A stretch of 64,000 bases of DNA from positions 1 to 64,000 of the forward strand of contig JAAEAF010000633.1 of the NCBI GenBank assembly GCA_011037195.1, read 5' to 3'. The notes under the pieces were generated by a model that was not told the origin of the DNA, ran no database searches, and saw only the letters and a list, made by a program, of their open reading frames with translations. A program made the position numbers and the translations under genes. The stretch's first letter is position 1. Every line of letters starts with the position of its first letter. This document shows, in pieces, positions 23,611 to 35,889 of this stretch. The DNA is from Triatoma infestans. Lineage: Eukaryota > Arthropoda > Insecta > Hemiptera > Reduviidae.

Positions 23611-25130
23611 TAACGTGATGAAGGACAAATGTCAAATTATTTTGGGGTTTGCATCCCTGGAATTTGAAAGTTAAAGCGTTCAACAAAATTTCCTAAAGCT
23701 CGTTCCCGGTTTAATGTCTATCGCTTCATAGATAACCCATTTTTGTTAATTACATGCAATCTAAACTTGGTTACTTTTCATTTGCTAATCAAGTTCGTCT
23801 AATTTCCGCCTCTTTATGGTGTTAGTTTTCGTTTTTTTCACTTTTATGGCACCGCAGGTACAAATCTAAATATTAAAAACAAATTTATAACTCGAAGCAT
23901 GCGCATTAGGTGTGTATATTTTATTTATATGTCTTAGATAGTGAAAGTAATGTGACACACATTCTTGTTAAGAGATGCCAACCTTGTTCCAGTGTATACT
24001 GTATTATATGGGTGACGTCATAACAGAACCATTTAGTAAACAACTGCTGCTGCGCTGGTCGGTGGATAAACAATAATATTCTTTTAATCCTTTTACGTTA
24101 GGACGGTAGCCATTTCTATTATATGGTGATGATGATGAGGTCAGCATATTTTAAAAGTTTTGATATCAAAGGATATATAATCCTGTTATATACAAAGAAA
24201 TCTTATTTGATAATCTCCTCCAACTATCCATGCCTTATTTAGACTTAATGTCAGTTATCTTTCAATAGCGTTCTAGATCATATTAATTAAGTTAATTATT
24301 CCTTTAATTTAATAGATTTAAGGTTTTTTACCAAGAATGTATCATTTTCTTTGATTTTTTTAATGTGATGTGTAAATGTTTCAATATTATCGTGGGTGAT
24401 TTCAGTGTCGAGGCTTTTAAGAATTTAACGTCTCTCATTAGGTGATATTTGGTTTACCGATATTGCCTGCTTGGGCAATTGCTTCGCTGGGAAATTACTC
24501 GTTAGTACAAATCCTGTATTCATTCTAAACTCGGAGAGGGAGGCAAATATATTGAAGATTGATTCTTGAATTTTCTGGTGAGTATTATACTTAATTCCTT
24601 CAGGACCTAGAACAGCGCAACCAGTTATAGCTGTCTTTTAAACTATTAATATTTATTGGCATTATGTTCAGACTTTGTTCGGTATCTTTTTTGTTTATGT
24701 TATCACTGTTACTGATTTGATTAATATTTTATTAAGAGTGTATATGTATGTTTATGGTCAACGTAATACAAAAATGGAAAAACCTAGAAAGCTAAAACTT
24801 GATATTTCGTTTAGGAGACTCAATACTGTGAACAGACATATTGAGGTCACAACCTAACCAAATTCTTAGAATTTCGTGAGGTTAGAACTAATAAATAGTT
24901 TGTAAAAATAACTAGTATTAATAAATTTCAAGCAAGTTATTATTCGTTAATTATAGGGATATTAAAGGATAATTTCTATCGTAGCTTATACTCTATTAGG
25001 TCAAAGTTAATCACACAAGGTCCATTTTTTTTATTTTTATTTTCAGAATTGAATTTTTACAATTCAATACATGTTTTGAGGTCCTCTGAGTCAGAAAAAG
25101 TTGTTTTCAGAAATTAGTCTGTGTTTATAT
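23611..25130. other. Unassigned AT-rich DNA
   Basis: No gene, RNA or bounded repeat recognised. The frame at 24675-24857 has no family signature. Confidence 0.5.
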
Positions 25131-25180
25131 TAGCTTAATTAGAAAGTATCTTATTTCCATCGGTTCTGATTTACTCTGGC

Positions 25181-26066
25181 ATGCCCAATGTCCAAAAATG
25201 GTCAGGGATAATTATAATAGTCTGCTGGAATCATTTAAAAATCACCTTTTCAGTAATGATAATTAACTCTGTATTGTACAGCCGATATAATGTAATTTAC
25301 AGGAATCTTTGTAATTTTAGTGTAAGAGAAATCTATCTTAGCTATCACATACATATCGATAAATTGAGATTGATAGCGCAACTACGATTAGCTTACAAAA
25401 AGAAAGGTGTTGTCTATTTAAATAGAAAGAAGTATACTTTTATTTCTGATAATTTCTGCAAGTTTTGTACACTAAATAATTCTGACGATTTGATACATTT
25501 TATACTTGGCTGTCCGGGATTTGCATCTTTAAGAGAAAAATACTTAAACAAATATATATCATCATTTTACAGCTTTAATGATAAATTTATTCACTTATTT
25601 AGCTTTTCTTAACCAGGTGATTTAGATAAATTAAATGATATCTACCTATATTGTGTACATACATTCAAACTAAGAACTTTGTTAAGTTAATTCATTAACA
25701 GAAACACATCAATTTTTTTTAATTTTTATCTCATTCTGTTTATCTTATAATATTTACGATTCTGTTTACCCTATTCTATTAGATTATAAAAGTTGGTATT
25801 ATTATTATTCCCAAAAGGGGAGGGGAGTAAACCCTACGCTATCCAAAGCCCCCTCGGGCCCATATAGCTGCCCCTAAAGAATACCTACCACTGGGACTAG
25901 AATGAAAATCCAGGCCCAGGTTTTAACCATCTAAGATTATAATAAGTTAAATTGTACAATCTATTTTTATGAATTTCAATTTGTAAATATTTTGGGCCAA
26001 CCCCTCTGTATGCCAATGGCTATAACAAAGTATGTAATAAATAAATAAATAAATAAAAAAAAAAAT
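25181..26066 (+). pseudogene. LINE pol C-terminus with 3' tail (CR1/Jockey-like)
   Basis: The open frame at 25181-25612 (143 codons) ends the pol protein of a non-LTR element. It carries LRLIAQLRLAYKKKG and then a CCHC knuckle, CKFCTLNNSDDLIHFILGC, near codons 93-111, followed by a basic stretch. The 3' untranslated region runs to 26066 and ends in AATAAATAAATAAATAAA. It is interrupted at 25790-25933 by a second, minus-strand LINE insertion. Reverse transcriptase and endonuclease are missing (5' truncation). The first 60 codons of the frame are poorly conserved and may not be authentic. Confidence 0.75.
25790..25933 (-). mobile_element. Nested 5'-truncated LINE insertion with 9-bp duplication
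   Basis: A 144-bp minus-strand insertion starts with TATTATTATTCCC (AAT-tail on the coding strand) and reads GGGAGGGGAGTAAACCCTAC, then CCATATAGCTGCCCC. Reverse-complemented it matches the 3' end at 9213-9300 (GGGGCAGCAATATGAGCCCA...CCCCTCC). It is flanked by AGATTATAA at 25781-25789 and 25934-25942, a target duplication typical of LINE integration. It is younger than the LINE tail that it interrupts. Confidence 0.8.
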
Positions 26067-27020
26067 ATTAGGTTAATTAAAATATAATTCTCATTTCTTC
26101 AGTTTAGTGCTTTCACACTTGAGATCCGGGGATGTGGCGGGTTCACATTATAAGAAAATTAGCTAAATATGTCACGATTTTGTGACTCGTTTTTATATAC
26201 TGTTGGTGTGTCGGGTAACGCTGGACTGATACCCGAGAGTTTTCAATAACATCCGCACGTTTTCAGTTCTTTTATAAATGTTTTCCCAAGAGTTGTTAAA
26301 GGCGAGCCCCTTGGGCTCACCAATCTGCCGAATTTGGCTGCTAAAGTGATTACAATATACAAAATTCTTAATCAATCCAATTTTATACAACCAAAGTAGT
26401 ATAAATGTGATGACCTGAGAAAAGGAAGTCTATCCGTCACTTCTCGACCTCAGACAGGAACTAACTGTTCCCACTCCTTAACAAGAGCCCGGAAGTTTCC
26501 TGTCTCCTCTCCATCAGGAAAAAAAATGTCAAATTAAGAAATACTTTTGTTTTTAGTCTGCAAATTGAACCTCTAACCTTGGTCATTGAAGTGCCAATGT
26601 GGTAAGTTGCTATTAGTAGATTTGGGACATGTCTTTATACCTCATCCCCTTATATCTCTATCTTCCCTCGCAAATCTTTACATCTTGCATCTCTCCGTAA
26701 GTCTTAAAAAGAGGCCCACTATAGCTAGGCTCCTGTGCAGCATTATGGCAGGCCTCTCCGCACTGGTTAGCCCTCCTGCCCCCCGCGACTTGTATATCCG
26801 TTCCCAAATCATTTGTCCACAGCCTCCTTGTATCTTCTCCAATTGACCCTTTTACGCCTTCCTTTCCTACAAAATGAAGGGATTGTCTGCTCTACTAACT
26901 AGACACCCAATGTCCCTATGCTTCTCTCATCTTCTCCCAATTCATTTGCTCACAGCTACTCGCTTCTCTCTTTAGATTTTCCCTTCTTTTCTCTTTGACA
27001 CCCACCTTCTATTTCATCTA
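26067..27020. other. Unassigned, locally G+C-richer DNA
   Basis: Positions 26200-27000 are less AT-rich, with short frames (26193-26390 and 26586-26846) that show no known motif. Nothing can be assigned. Confidence 0.4.
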
Positions 27021-27890
27021 TGGTTCTACCATTACTCCTAGCCAAAAATGTCATTCGTTGAAGCCATTTCCGAGAAAATCTCAAAAAAAGGGAGAAAAAT
27101 CCATTCGGTAAAGTGTTACTTTAGGTTGACAAATTTTGATCAAAACCTTTTTATTGGGACCCACGCATTTAAACTAAATACCAAGTTTGAACTTTCTGCG
27201 ATTTTTGTTTTTTGAGTTATACAGCCTCATCCCCCCCCCACACACACAGAGTCCAATTTTCAAACACTATTTTTTCGGTTTCACGGGACCTCAAAACATG
27301 TATATCCGATATAAACTCGATATACAAAAATTCGTAATACTTCCTCATATAGCAGTAAGAATTTTTTTGAGCGAAACACGACTTCATCCTTCTCTCAAAA
27401 TAGAAGAAGCATTAAATTAAAACAGCATTTTAGAGAATGTCTTTAGAAAAAGCACCCCTTTCCCCCCAAACTCCCCCTTAGATAACCCCCTTTAAAAAAA
27501 AGTTTCAAATATTTTTGAGAAAATCACAAAGAAATGAAAATTTCATTCACTAAAGTGGACTTCAGGTTTTGCCTAAAATCTTAATGTCAGGACTTCTGGT
27601 AGAACTTCAAGGAAATGTCAACTTTAAATTTTCTTGGATTTTTTAATTTTTGAGTTTTGTGGACGGTGTGGTCTCTTTCTCTCTCTCTCTCTCTCTCTAT
27701 CCCCTCACACACACACGCGCACGCACGCACAAACAGATCAATTTCTAAAAAACCACTTTTTCGGAATCAGGGAACCTCTACCGTGTATTTCCGGTATGGA
27801 AAATTTGATACTAACAACAGTATATTCTCTTGACAACAGTAACAGAATAAAAAAAAAAAAAAGGAGAAAGTAAAAAAGCGATAACCTCTC
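27021..27890 (+). repeat. Two adjacent modular-family repeats
   Basis: Two copies lie head to tail (27021-27375 and about 27430-27890). Each contains the AAGTTTGAACTTTCTGCGA-type block or its remnant, a C/CA microsatellite (ACACACACAGAG at 27240; ACACACACGCGCACGCACGC at 27708), a TTTTTCGG...CAGGGAACCTC block and a TATTTCCGGT block. The order matches 41640-41930. The second also has a CT microsatellite at 27676-27699. Overlapping frames here are products of the repeat. Confidence 0.7.
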
Positions 27891-28660
27891 TATAGCGGTG
27901 GTAGAGAGAAATCTCGTTATATGTTTAATAATTACAGAAGGCAGTGTTATCATATAGAAAAATCAGCTGATTTTTTATTTATTTTAAGAATGCAAAAAAA
28001 AACAACTATTGCAATTTTATCAACAATTTTTATGAATTCATTTGTATTGTATAATATATGTGTAAATATTTATTATTAGTATTTTATTTTATTTTCTGAT
28101 AAAAGAAAAAGTATTGTCCCCCCTCCCCCTCCCACTTAGCCATGAAGTATCAATTGAATTAAAGTTTTACTTAAAAATGCTTTTAACAAGTTAGACCTTT
28201 TATGGTCAGAGTGGAAGAGACTTGTTGCATATGTGTATGTGTGTTTTTGTGTATATGTATAGGTGTCATGTCGTGTCGGGTCTGGGCTGCCTTAGCATTC
28301 GTTCGTCTGTCAGCCGTGCAACGTTTGTTGGTTAAAATGTCGGAATCATTAACGTGTCGTTAAGTTGTATGTTTAGGTAGAGGGATAGATATGCGGCGCT
28401 TAGACCCTCCAGTATGGGATGTCAGACTGCACCTTACAAGTAGGGTTTGTTGGGTTTCTCACACCTCCTTTAGTGGCGGTGGAGAAGGGATATATCTTGG
28501 TACCCCTCCTCCCTCCTTTTACAATTCTTCTTCTTCACGCAGTCCAACTAATGACGGTAGATATTTTTTTAAAGTCGACACGTCTTTCCTTCTTCAAGAT
28601 AACATTCTCTTTTTATTTTCTTTCTTTATACATTATCTTATATCTAACTAAATAAAAAAA
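27891..28660. other. Unassigned DNA with a G+C-richer block
   Basis: Positions 28260-28560 are richer in G+C and end before an A-rich tail (AAATAAAAAAATAAAATAAA, 28651-28670), so this could be an unrecognised retroposon. Two overlapping short frames (28391-28655) carry no motif. Confidence 0.35.
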
Positions 28661-29060
28661 TAAAATAAAAAACAAACGTAATCTAAGAATCATTTCTATT
28701 TTATAGCGCACGTTTCTTTATCTCCATAAAAGACTGTTTTAATTTTATTTCACTTAAGTAAATTAATATAAATTATATATAATATAAATAAACTAATTTA
28801 GAAGTACATACATAAATTTTTTTCTGTAATTCGCCTTACTAGAATAAATACTGAAATGGGCGCTCAGTATATTTCCCTCTAGGTAGACTGTAGACTAGTC
28901 ATTCTTTAGGATGTTGACGTGTCTCAAGTACCAAGAAACTTAATCATGGATCCTGTAGATAAATTCAGTAGCTCTTTCCTTGCATTTAGCGAACTCACTT
29001 TAGGCACACCTAGCTCAGACCACACTCACTTCTGCGTCCATATTCCTACAACTTTGTAAG
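28661..29060. other. AT-rich non-coding stretch
   Basis: No feature seen. Confidence 0.5.
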
Positions 29061-29265
29061 TTTTTTTTTTTTTTAATTTAAGGCGCGTCATTGGCGCCCG
29101 GAGCCTTTTCAGTGCATCCCGGCCTCCGGACAGTGTCTCCAGCTAAAGACAACTCTGTCCATCACCGGATTAGAGAAAATCTAAGGGGCAACATGCTGGA
29201 TTTGAAACCCAGAACCTCCGCGTTGCTAGTCCATTCGCGCTACCACTGAGCTAATCCCTTCCCTA
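29061..29265 (-). mobile_element. SINE family 1 copy
   Basis: On the minus strand it begins with a tRNA-like head: TTAGCTCAGTGGTAGCGC (box A, around 29240-29257) and GGGTTTCAAATCC (box B, around 29195). It continues through the family body (CCGGCCTCCGGACAGTGT on the plus strand) to an A-tail (T-run 29061-29074). The head is closer to a generic tRNA consensus than in the other copies. Confidence 0.85.
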
Positions 29266-29640
29266 ATTTACAAAAGTGTTTACAAACGAAGACATGCAAG
29301 GAAGCCACAATAGATTTCCAAACAAACCTTCTTATACAAATAGATTTCTTTTACAAACTTTCTACTTATCTATATTCTAGCTTTAGCTAATAACTTTTTA
29401 TAAATGGTAGAAAAAAATGAGAAAAATTTATGAAAATAGAGAGGTAGGTTTTTCCAATTTTTTTTTGTTGGAAAATTACAAAATTTTGAAGGAAAATTTT
29501 TTTGTAATTGATTTCAGGCTCACATTAAAACTAGTAAGAGGAAGTATCGTAATCGTGCCAAATTTTCGAAACTTGAGTATTCACTGGAAATACTCAAGTA
29601 TTTGCCCCCCCCCCCCTGAATATGGAAAAAATGGTTTTTA
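29266..29640. other. AT-rich non-coding stretch
   Basis: No gene. A C-run at about 29605-29616 sits beside the next repeat. Confidence 0.45.
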
Positions 29641-30260
29641 GTGAATGGTCGATATATGAGTGTGTGTTATGTGTGTGTGTGGGCGCGCGCGTCGCAGGAA
29701 GCTCGAACTTGGTATTCCGTTTAGGTACTACCACCGCCACAACAGACACGAAGATTCCGGACAAAATCCATCAATCGAAAGTGCGACTTTATTGTTTGTT
29801 TGTTTTTTTCAGTTTTTCGTGGAACGACTCCAAATATTTTCTTTTAACTTCGTAATACTATCTACACATAAGAATACCTATGACTTCTGTTTGAAATATT
29901 TCCCGTGGAAATTGCTTTTTTTGGGGGGATTATGGAGGGGAACAATAGCATTATGTTTTCCTTTAAAGTATTGTTTCAGTATGATACATGGTTTTTATCA
30001 CTTACATAATATTAATACGTACACATGGAATTCCAGATTTGAAGAAAATCGGTTAACCGGAAGTGCCATTATACAGAATAGGTTTTTGAGGTTTTTTTTT
30101 TTTTTTTTTTTTAATTTTCTCGCAAACCGGTTTTGCGATTTTCTTTAGACTTGAAATATATACTGCAGAGATAAAAACGTATCACTTTTATTTGCAGCCT
30201 TTTTCTGGGTAAATTGATTTTAGAGGAGTATTGGTGGTCTGGTCTGTCTGTTAGTATAAG
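29641..30260 (-). repeat. Modular-family repeat, near-complete two-module copy
   Basis: It contains two successive modules: first TTGGTATTCCGTTTAGGTAC...TCCATCAATCGAAAGTGCGA (29710-29783), then GAATTCCAGATTTGAAGAAA...GGTTAACCGGAAGTGCCATT (30030-30070). Each is followed by a TTTTCG/TTTCTTT block and a TATCACTTTTATTTG-like block (29875 and 30180). A GT/GC microsatellite at 29662-29690 marks the left side. The 162-codon frame at 29660-30148 lies wholly within the repeat and is broken in other copies, so it is not a gene. Confidence 0.75.
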
Positions 30261-30384
30261 GATCCTCAAGTATACGAGTAAAATCTCTACCACCATGTTT
30301 ATGGCTAGTCCAATTAAACATTGTAACGTTGCAATTTTAAAGCAAATTTCTTCATTAAATTGTATTAATTAGGATAAGATAATG

Positions 30385-30385
<1 letters not shown>

Positions 30386-30428
<43 letters not shown>
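30386..30428. repeat. (GT)n microsatellite
   Basis: An uninterrupted GT dinucleotide array of about 43 bp. Confidence 0.95.
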
Positions 30429-30429
<1 letters not shown>

Positions 30430-30545
30430 TGTGTTTTATATATAAAGACACTAGATTTTTTTTTTTATATAAGTAATAAATAATCTTTTGATAATTTTCA
30501 ATGACCTTTCACAACAGCTTTTCCATTTAACGTGAATTGTTTTTG

Positions 30546-31036
30546 GTGGGATGTGTGCTTTATGTTTGTAGTATGTGTAGCACGAGCGGTTTTGTAAAGG
30601 GCTTGTGAGTGTATATGTTTAAAAGTAGTGAGGAAGTATTAAGAAACAAGTAAGAAATCAAGACTATATTAAAATAAATATATTATCCTTAAAGAAATTT
30701 ACTTTTCGAATATCACAATAATTTATTAATATATATAAATTCTTTCAATTTATTTGATTTAGCTAGATTTAAACTCAAAGTTAAACTTATAACTGGCACT
30801 GACATTCCTGTCTCTTATGAATACTCGTTGAATGTATGGAATAGACTGGTGATGAGAGAATACTTCCCTTGGTAATTAACCTGCCCTAACTAGAAGGGGT
30901 AAAAGACAAAAAGTGGCTAAGTTCTCCGACCTCTTTTGTAACGGTTGTCTTGTACCTGGATTTTACCCTATTACCAGCCAATGTACCTTTCTCGTTTTAA
31001 AACTGAATTTATTTTAATTTGCTTCTTCCACTACAA
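30546..31036 (+). repeat. LTR-like dispersed repeat, copy 2
   Basis: Partner of 7688-8231. Shared landmarks are GTGTAGCACGAGCGGTTTTG (30570), AGAAATCAAGA, ATAAATATATTATCC, AACTGGCACTGACATTCCTG, a TGTACCTGG block and the closing CTTCCACTACA. No internal retrovirus-like coding region adjoins either copy, so both would be solo LTRs if they are LTRs at all. Confidence 0.5.
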
Positions 31037-31780
31037 ACGGGGATTGAAAACATTGATTTTAAAATTAAACAAATCCAGATTCCCCAGATACACTATAATC
31101 CACAAAGCAAAGAAAAATTAGAAAAAAAAAAAACCTCAGAACTTCCTCTAATTCTAAATGACAAACTTTCTAAAACTTTTGGATGGATTATTGCGTTTAA
31201 TTGGATGGTTTCGTTGTCGTTTATATTGTTTTGTGTTGTATGTGTTAATGGAATGACATTTAATTTGAGAGTTAAATCCTTGTGCAAAAATGGGCATTAC
31301 CTGTTAAAAATGGACTTCATTCGTTAGGTTATGTAATATATATAAATAAAAGTGAGAATTCCCTGGGTAAGTTTAAAGATATACTAGTAGTTATCACTGT
31401 GGAGCTGTTTTCGAAAAAATTGCAAAAAACGAAAAATATTTCAAGTAAAGTCGCAATTGCGGTTGAGGGATTTCCCACTAATGGGGGGGGGTTCCTACTT
31501 GATATCTGAGTGGATATTAACTATGTTGATATTCTTGCAGTTTTACGTTTTTTCGTTTTTACCTTATACTAATTAAATACTCCAAAAAAAACTGACCACA
31601 CACAAACACACAATAGATATAGGTACAAACAGAAAGTCTTGAAAACATATTTCCGCCATAGAGACTTCAAAATTATGTAGGTACATCCGGTAAACACTAA
31701 ATTTCAGAACTTCCTTTTTGTAATAGTCAGTGATGAAGAGAACGTGAAAATTCGGCAGAAATTATTTATTTATTTTTTTT
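31037..31780. other. Unassigned stretch with a faint modular-family segment
   Basis: Positions 31370-31510 (ATTGCAAAAAACGAAAAAT, then AAGTAAAGTCGCAATTGCGG) echo the dispersed family. The frames at 31019-31327 and 31093-31287 have no motif. Confidence 0.4.
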
Positions 31781-31784
31781 ATTT

Positions 31785-32590
31785 TATTTATTTATTTATT
31801 AAGCTTTAACGTATTACAAAAATACAATAAGCACGTCAACAAATTCAAGCTGTGATGTACAAAGAAACTGAGTTTACTTTAAATAAACTTTGCTCTTTAT
31901 AATTAATGTAACTTACATATAACCATGGATACTTAGTCTATACAAAATTCTGTAACCTTCCACTTGTATTCTAAATATTCAGTAACACTGTAGAAAGTTT
32001 TCTCTATCAGAAATCTTCTTACTACTTTTCTAAACTGTTTTTCTTCAATTTCTTGAATTTCATGCGGCAAGTTATTATATATTTTCCGAGACATTATAGT
32101 TGGAGACAAATCAGATTTTTTCAGTCTTTTAGCTGGAATGTGTAAGTTGTTTTTGCTTCTTATGCCATATTGATGGAAATCACTTCTGAAAACATTATTA
32201 GTATTATCTTTTATAGCCAATAAATTAGTGATATAAACAAAGATGGCAAAGTTAGAAGAGAATGCTCTTTAAACAATGCTTTACAACTATCTCTATTATT
32301 TTTTCTAAACATGGTTCTTATTGCTTTTTTTTGTAGCTTAAACACTAGATTACTATAAGAAGCTGCTCCCCATAGCAGTATACCAAGCTCATTTTAGAAT
32401 AAAACAACCCGTAATAGGCAGTTTTCAAAACCTCTACTGATACTTCATCTCTCAGCTTTCTGAGCATGTATACTACTTGTGCTAATTTACCGCACAGATT
32501 CTGCAAATGATGCCTCCATGTTAGACCCGATGTAGGGTGTAGATAACGAGGGGTGGATTTGTGATAACAACTCTTTGTTTTTAACAAATT
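31785..32590 (-). pseudogene. LINE reverse transcriptase C-terminus with 3' tail (CR1/Jockey-like)
   Basis: On the minus strand, 32345-32587 gives HPTSGLTWRHHLQNLCGKLA and YYGLFYSKMSLVY, the thumb region found after the palm in CR1/Jockey-like reverse transcriptases. After a frameshift, the stretch near 32250-32390 gives FKLQKKAIRTMFRKNNRDSC and then HSLLTLPSL. The frame at 31933-32220 completes the C-terminus (RKIYNNLPHEI). The 3' end has a TAAA/TTTA-rich tail at about 31766-31801. The order of motifs is as expected, but at least two frameshifts separate them. No palm catalytic motif or endonuclease survives. I infer a 5'-truncated dead copy. Confidence 0.82.
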
Positions 32591-33440
32591 TTATTTATTC
32601 GTTCATTGGTGTGTAAGAAGGCTCGCAAAGACTCTTTGGAAGATTATGAATACATTCTTTGGTTCCAAATGGTATCTTTTAATACTTTAATATTAAAATT
32701 AACAATTTTTCTCAGGCTGATTTTATGACACCATTAATGGTAGTTTAATATTATGGAACATAATAAAAATAAAAATATTAAATACGCATGTTGTCTATTT
32801 TGTATAAAATAATATGGTATGAGGGTGCCCGTAGAAATATATAGTAAGGAGGAAGTAACTACGACAATAGGGGGCGCACCAGGCAGCAGGACGATCTACG
32901 ACGCCTCTAAAAGCAAGTAATGCATGTGCATACAGACATATTATGTATGTATATAAAGTAGACGGTGCTTTGAAGGGCAACAACTAATTTAAAAAGTAAT
33001 GAACAAAATAATTGAACTTTTGATAATGAAGAACTGGTATCCCAAAACTCTACCCAGGGCCTGCATAATTCATTATTTTTTATTTTTTTACGATTCCGTA
33101 TACAATTTACGACAGACTTCACACCTGTATTTCTTTAGTTTAACTTATTGAGATGCAAAGCGACGAGTTAGTTGTTATAGACGGGGGATGGAGTGAAATT
33201 TAGGTGTTACCCTATTGTATATGTTATGTATCATAAACAAACTTAATAATTTTTAATCAGTTTGTTTATCTATCGACTTTGTGGAGTCCTGCATCATATT
33301 AGTTACACTTTTATATGGCCTGTTACTACTTCTTGGAATAAGAACTTCATTTCTAGTTAGCGAACTAATTCATATTTACTAGTCGTCTCGCTTCTGTATC
33401 CTTCGGTAAGTGGCGGCTGCGATCAGATCTTCGCTGGTCT
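32591..33440. other. Unassigned DNA
   Basis: AT-rich except 32870-32920 (AGGGGGCGCACCAGGCAGCA). No gene recognised. Confidence 0.45.
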
Positions 33441-33450
33441 TTCGACTTTC

Positions 33451-33888
33451 GATTGTCTTGCCCTTCACTCTTTCTTTTCCGTTCTGGCCATTTTTCTCTT
33501 ACCCACAGGTATGAGTGCTCTTCTTGCCCGCGCTATTTTCCCGTCTTCTGTCTCAATCTATATCTTCTTAAATGTGGTTGGCATGCTCTTATTATTTCTC
33601 TCACCTTCACATCGACTATCCATACTTCGGTCACTATTTCTAACTTCTTTAGTGGGAGATTAGACTCTCGATTGTCTTGCCCTTCACTCTTTCTTTTCCG
33701 TTCTGGCCATTTTTCTCTTACCCACAGGTATGAGTGCTCTTCTTTCCCGTGCTATTTTCCCGTCTTCTGTCTCAATCTTTATCTTCTTAAATGTGGTTGG
33801 CATGCTCTTATTATTTCTACCTCCCTCATATCGACTAACCATACTTACTATTTCTCACTCCTTTAGTGCTTTCATCAGGTATCGTATA
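33451..33888. repeat. Tandem duplication, two 219-bp units
   Basis: GATTGTCTTGCCCTTCACTC begins at 33451 and recurs at 33670, a period of 219 bp (73 codons). The units are nearly identical for the first 150 bp and diverge toward their ends. Because the period is a multiple of three, a plus-strand frame (33453-33866) stays open across both units. That frame is rich in F, S, L and C and looks like the antisense of something basic: in one minus-strand frame each unit gives a Lys/Arg-rich peptide such as KWPERKRKSEGQDNRES. I do not recognise the family. Confidence 0.85.
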
Positions 33889-35880
33889 TCAAAATGCACA
33901 TTATGGTTCTTTTTAATTTGTACGTCTTTCGACCATAGTCTTTCTAAATCTGGCCATTTTGGTTCCAGAAATATAGGGGATATAGGCAGCGTTCCTCTCA
34001 AACATCTTCCCATTAATAGCTTCGCTGCTTACATCCTTGATCTGAGGCCGTGCATCTATACGATAAAATGTCCCAATTTAATATTTTTTATCGGCTACAA
34101 TTTTCTAATTTTCTAATTACAAATTAGTTGTTAAATATCCAATAGTGTTTGTGGTAGTTAAGTTTTGATTCATATTTTTTATATACATCAATCGGCGATA
34201 AGTAAATACCAGAAGCCATTTGCCTTAAAGTGATCTATGACTACAATTTGACATAGTTGCTCTGGAAATTTCGTTACTATTAATGGCTCCGCTTTTTGAT
34301 TTCTTTGTACTGAGCAGGCTTCTTGACATTGCTACTACTAGTCTCTAATCTACCGTGAAATTTCCGGCTAACAAACGCTAGTTCTGGCACGCTCTATACA
34401 TATTCATTCTCCTCCATGACCTTATATTTTTTTCTATTTCTCTATGCATCTTATTTGGTATTATTCATCTTTATAATATAGGTAATATATTTATCATACC
34501 TAAATAAAATAAATATGGTATACACTTTCCGATTCTAGTTTTCAATCTATGCCAGCGGTTCGTCTTCGAACAATATAATGTTAAGAACAATCAAAGTAAT
34601 CCTTTAAATTTCAAGATTGCCACACAAATTTTTCATAATTAGAACGAGAAGAGAAAGTCATATGAGAGTGTTTCACCCCAGATTTTCTAATGTTAATTTC
34701 TTCTTTGTCCGAATGTTTGAAATAGATAAAAATGAAATATTATAAAGCCTGATTATAAAATATATATTATACATACACAAATAGAAAACCTTTTGTCTAT
34801 TTTATCTTTAATAGATAACTATAAACGTCAAACACTCTAATTACCTGAATAATGTATACTTTATTATGTTTAAAAATATTATCCATTTATATCAGTTAGT
34901 TATATCAAAAAAAGTATTTATAAGTTTTTCAAGTAGGTATGTTTTTCCTTGGGCCAACGGCATTGTAAGTTTATCTACATATATATATGCTCACCATGGC
35001 CTTGGCAAGATAACTTTTATCAAAATTGTATACCTTCAAAAAGGCAACTATAATAAACTAACTAAATACTGGTAATTTTTTTTTAAAATAAATATCTATT
35101 TAGAAATAAATGTTCTTATTAAGTGAATTCATTAATCTATTTTATTATCAAAATTCTAATGGATAATTGAAATGTAAATAAATTAGTTACGGCAGGTTTT
35201 ATAATGGTAAACAAATGAAATGCTATTTAATTAAGCAGGTTTTTATTTAATCAGTATTAATGCAGAGTTCATGACCTAGGTTTTTACAATTATTTTAGAC
35301 ATTATAACAAATAATACATCTATCTTAGTAATACAGAAGAAGGGGGAAAAAATAAAATAAAATATCTGACATGAACACACACTAACACCATTTGCTATTC
35401 TTGTAATTATTAAAAATTTTAATTAATACATTTTCTTCAACCTTGTAGTTTTTATTGAATATTTAGTAGGTCTTGATATTGCATACAAAGATGGCGGGGG
35501 GATCAAAGGAGCTACTGGTGGTTGTAATTACGTTGTAGACTACCAGGTATCGCTTCTAACATTTCCAAGAAAAACTAAATTTCAGTTTTCGGGATAAACC
35601 TAACAATTAAAGATTTACCAAATTTTCCATTGAGTTTCTTTAAACAAAATTATACTTGAAATAGTTATAAAATTTTACTGGTAGAGTGTGCTGTCACACA
35701 GTGTGGTCACATTCAGGTAGATCTTAAAAACCACCAATACAATTCCCACCAGCTACAGCTTATAGTAATGCTATAAGGCCAACTCAACACTTTCAGTAAA
35801 AATCCTTGCCTGAAGAATACTTGTTTATTTGACTTTTAAAATAATTGTAAGAAAGGAAAATCGTATTTCTATTTCACAAA
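33889..35880. other. Unassigned DNA with one end motif
   Basis: The minus strand near 33900-34030 reads PISPIFLEPKWPDLERLW, sharing KWP with the tandem units, so the unknown coding source may extend here. An end motif of the modular family (AGAGAAAGTCATATGAGAGT) lies at about 34652-34675. The rest is AT-rich without features. Confidence 0.4.
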
Positions 35881-35889
35881 ATATTTTTA

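Noticed and set aside
25181..25360. First 60 codons of the 143-codon frame as an authentic N-terminus
   Set aside because: Only the later part (LRLIAQLRLA and the CCHC knuckle) has family motifs. The leading part reads as chance or highly decayed sequence.
29660..30148. 162-codon plus-strand frame
   Set aside because: It lies entirely within a dispersed repeat and passes through (GT)n and T-runs. Other copies of the repeat do not keep the frame open.
33453..33866. 137-codon plus-strand frame as a membrane protein gene
   Set aside because: The frame is open only because the 219-bp tandem unit is a multiple of three. Hydrophobic composition comes from pyrimidine-rich sequence. Kept as a repeat, not a gene.
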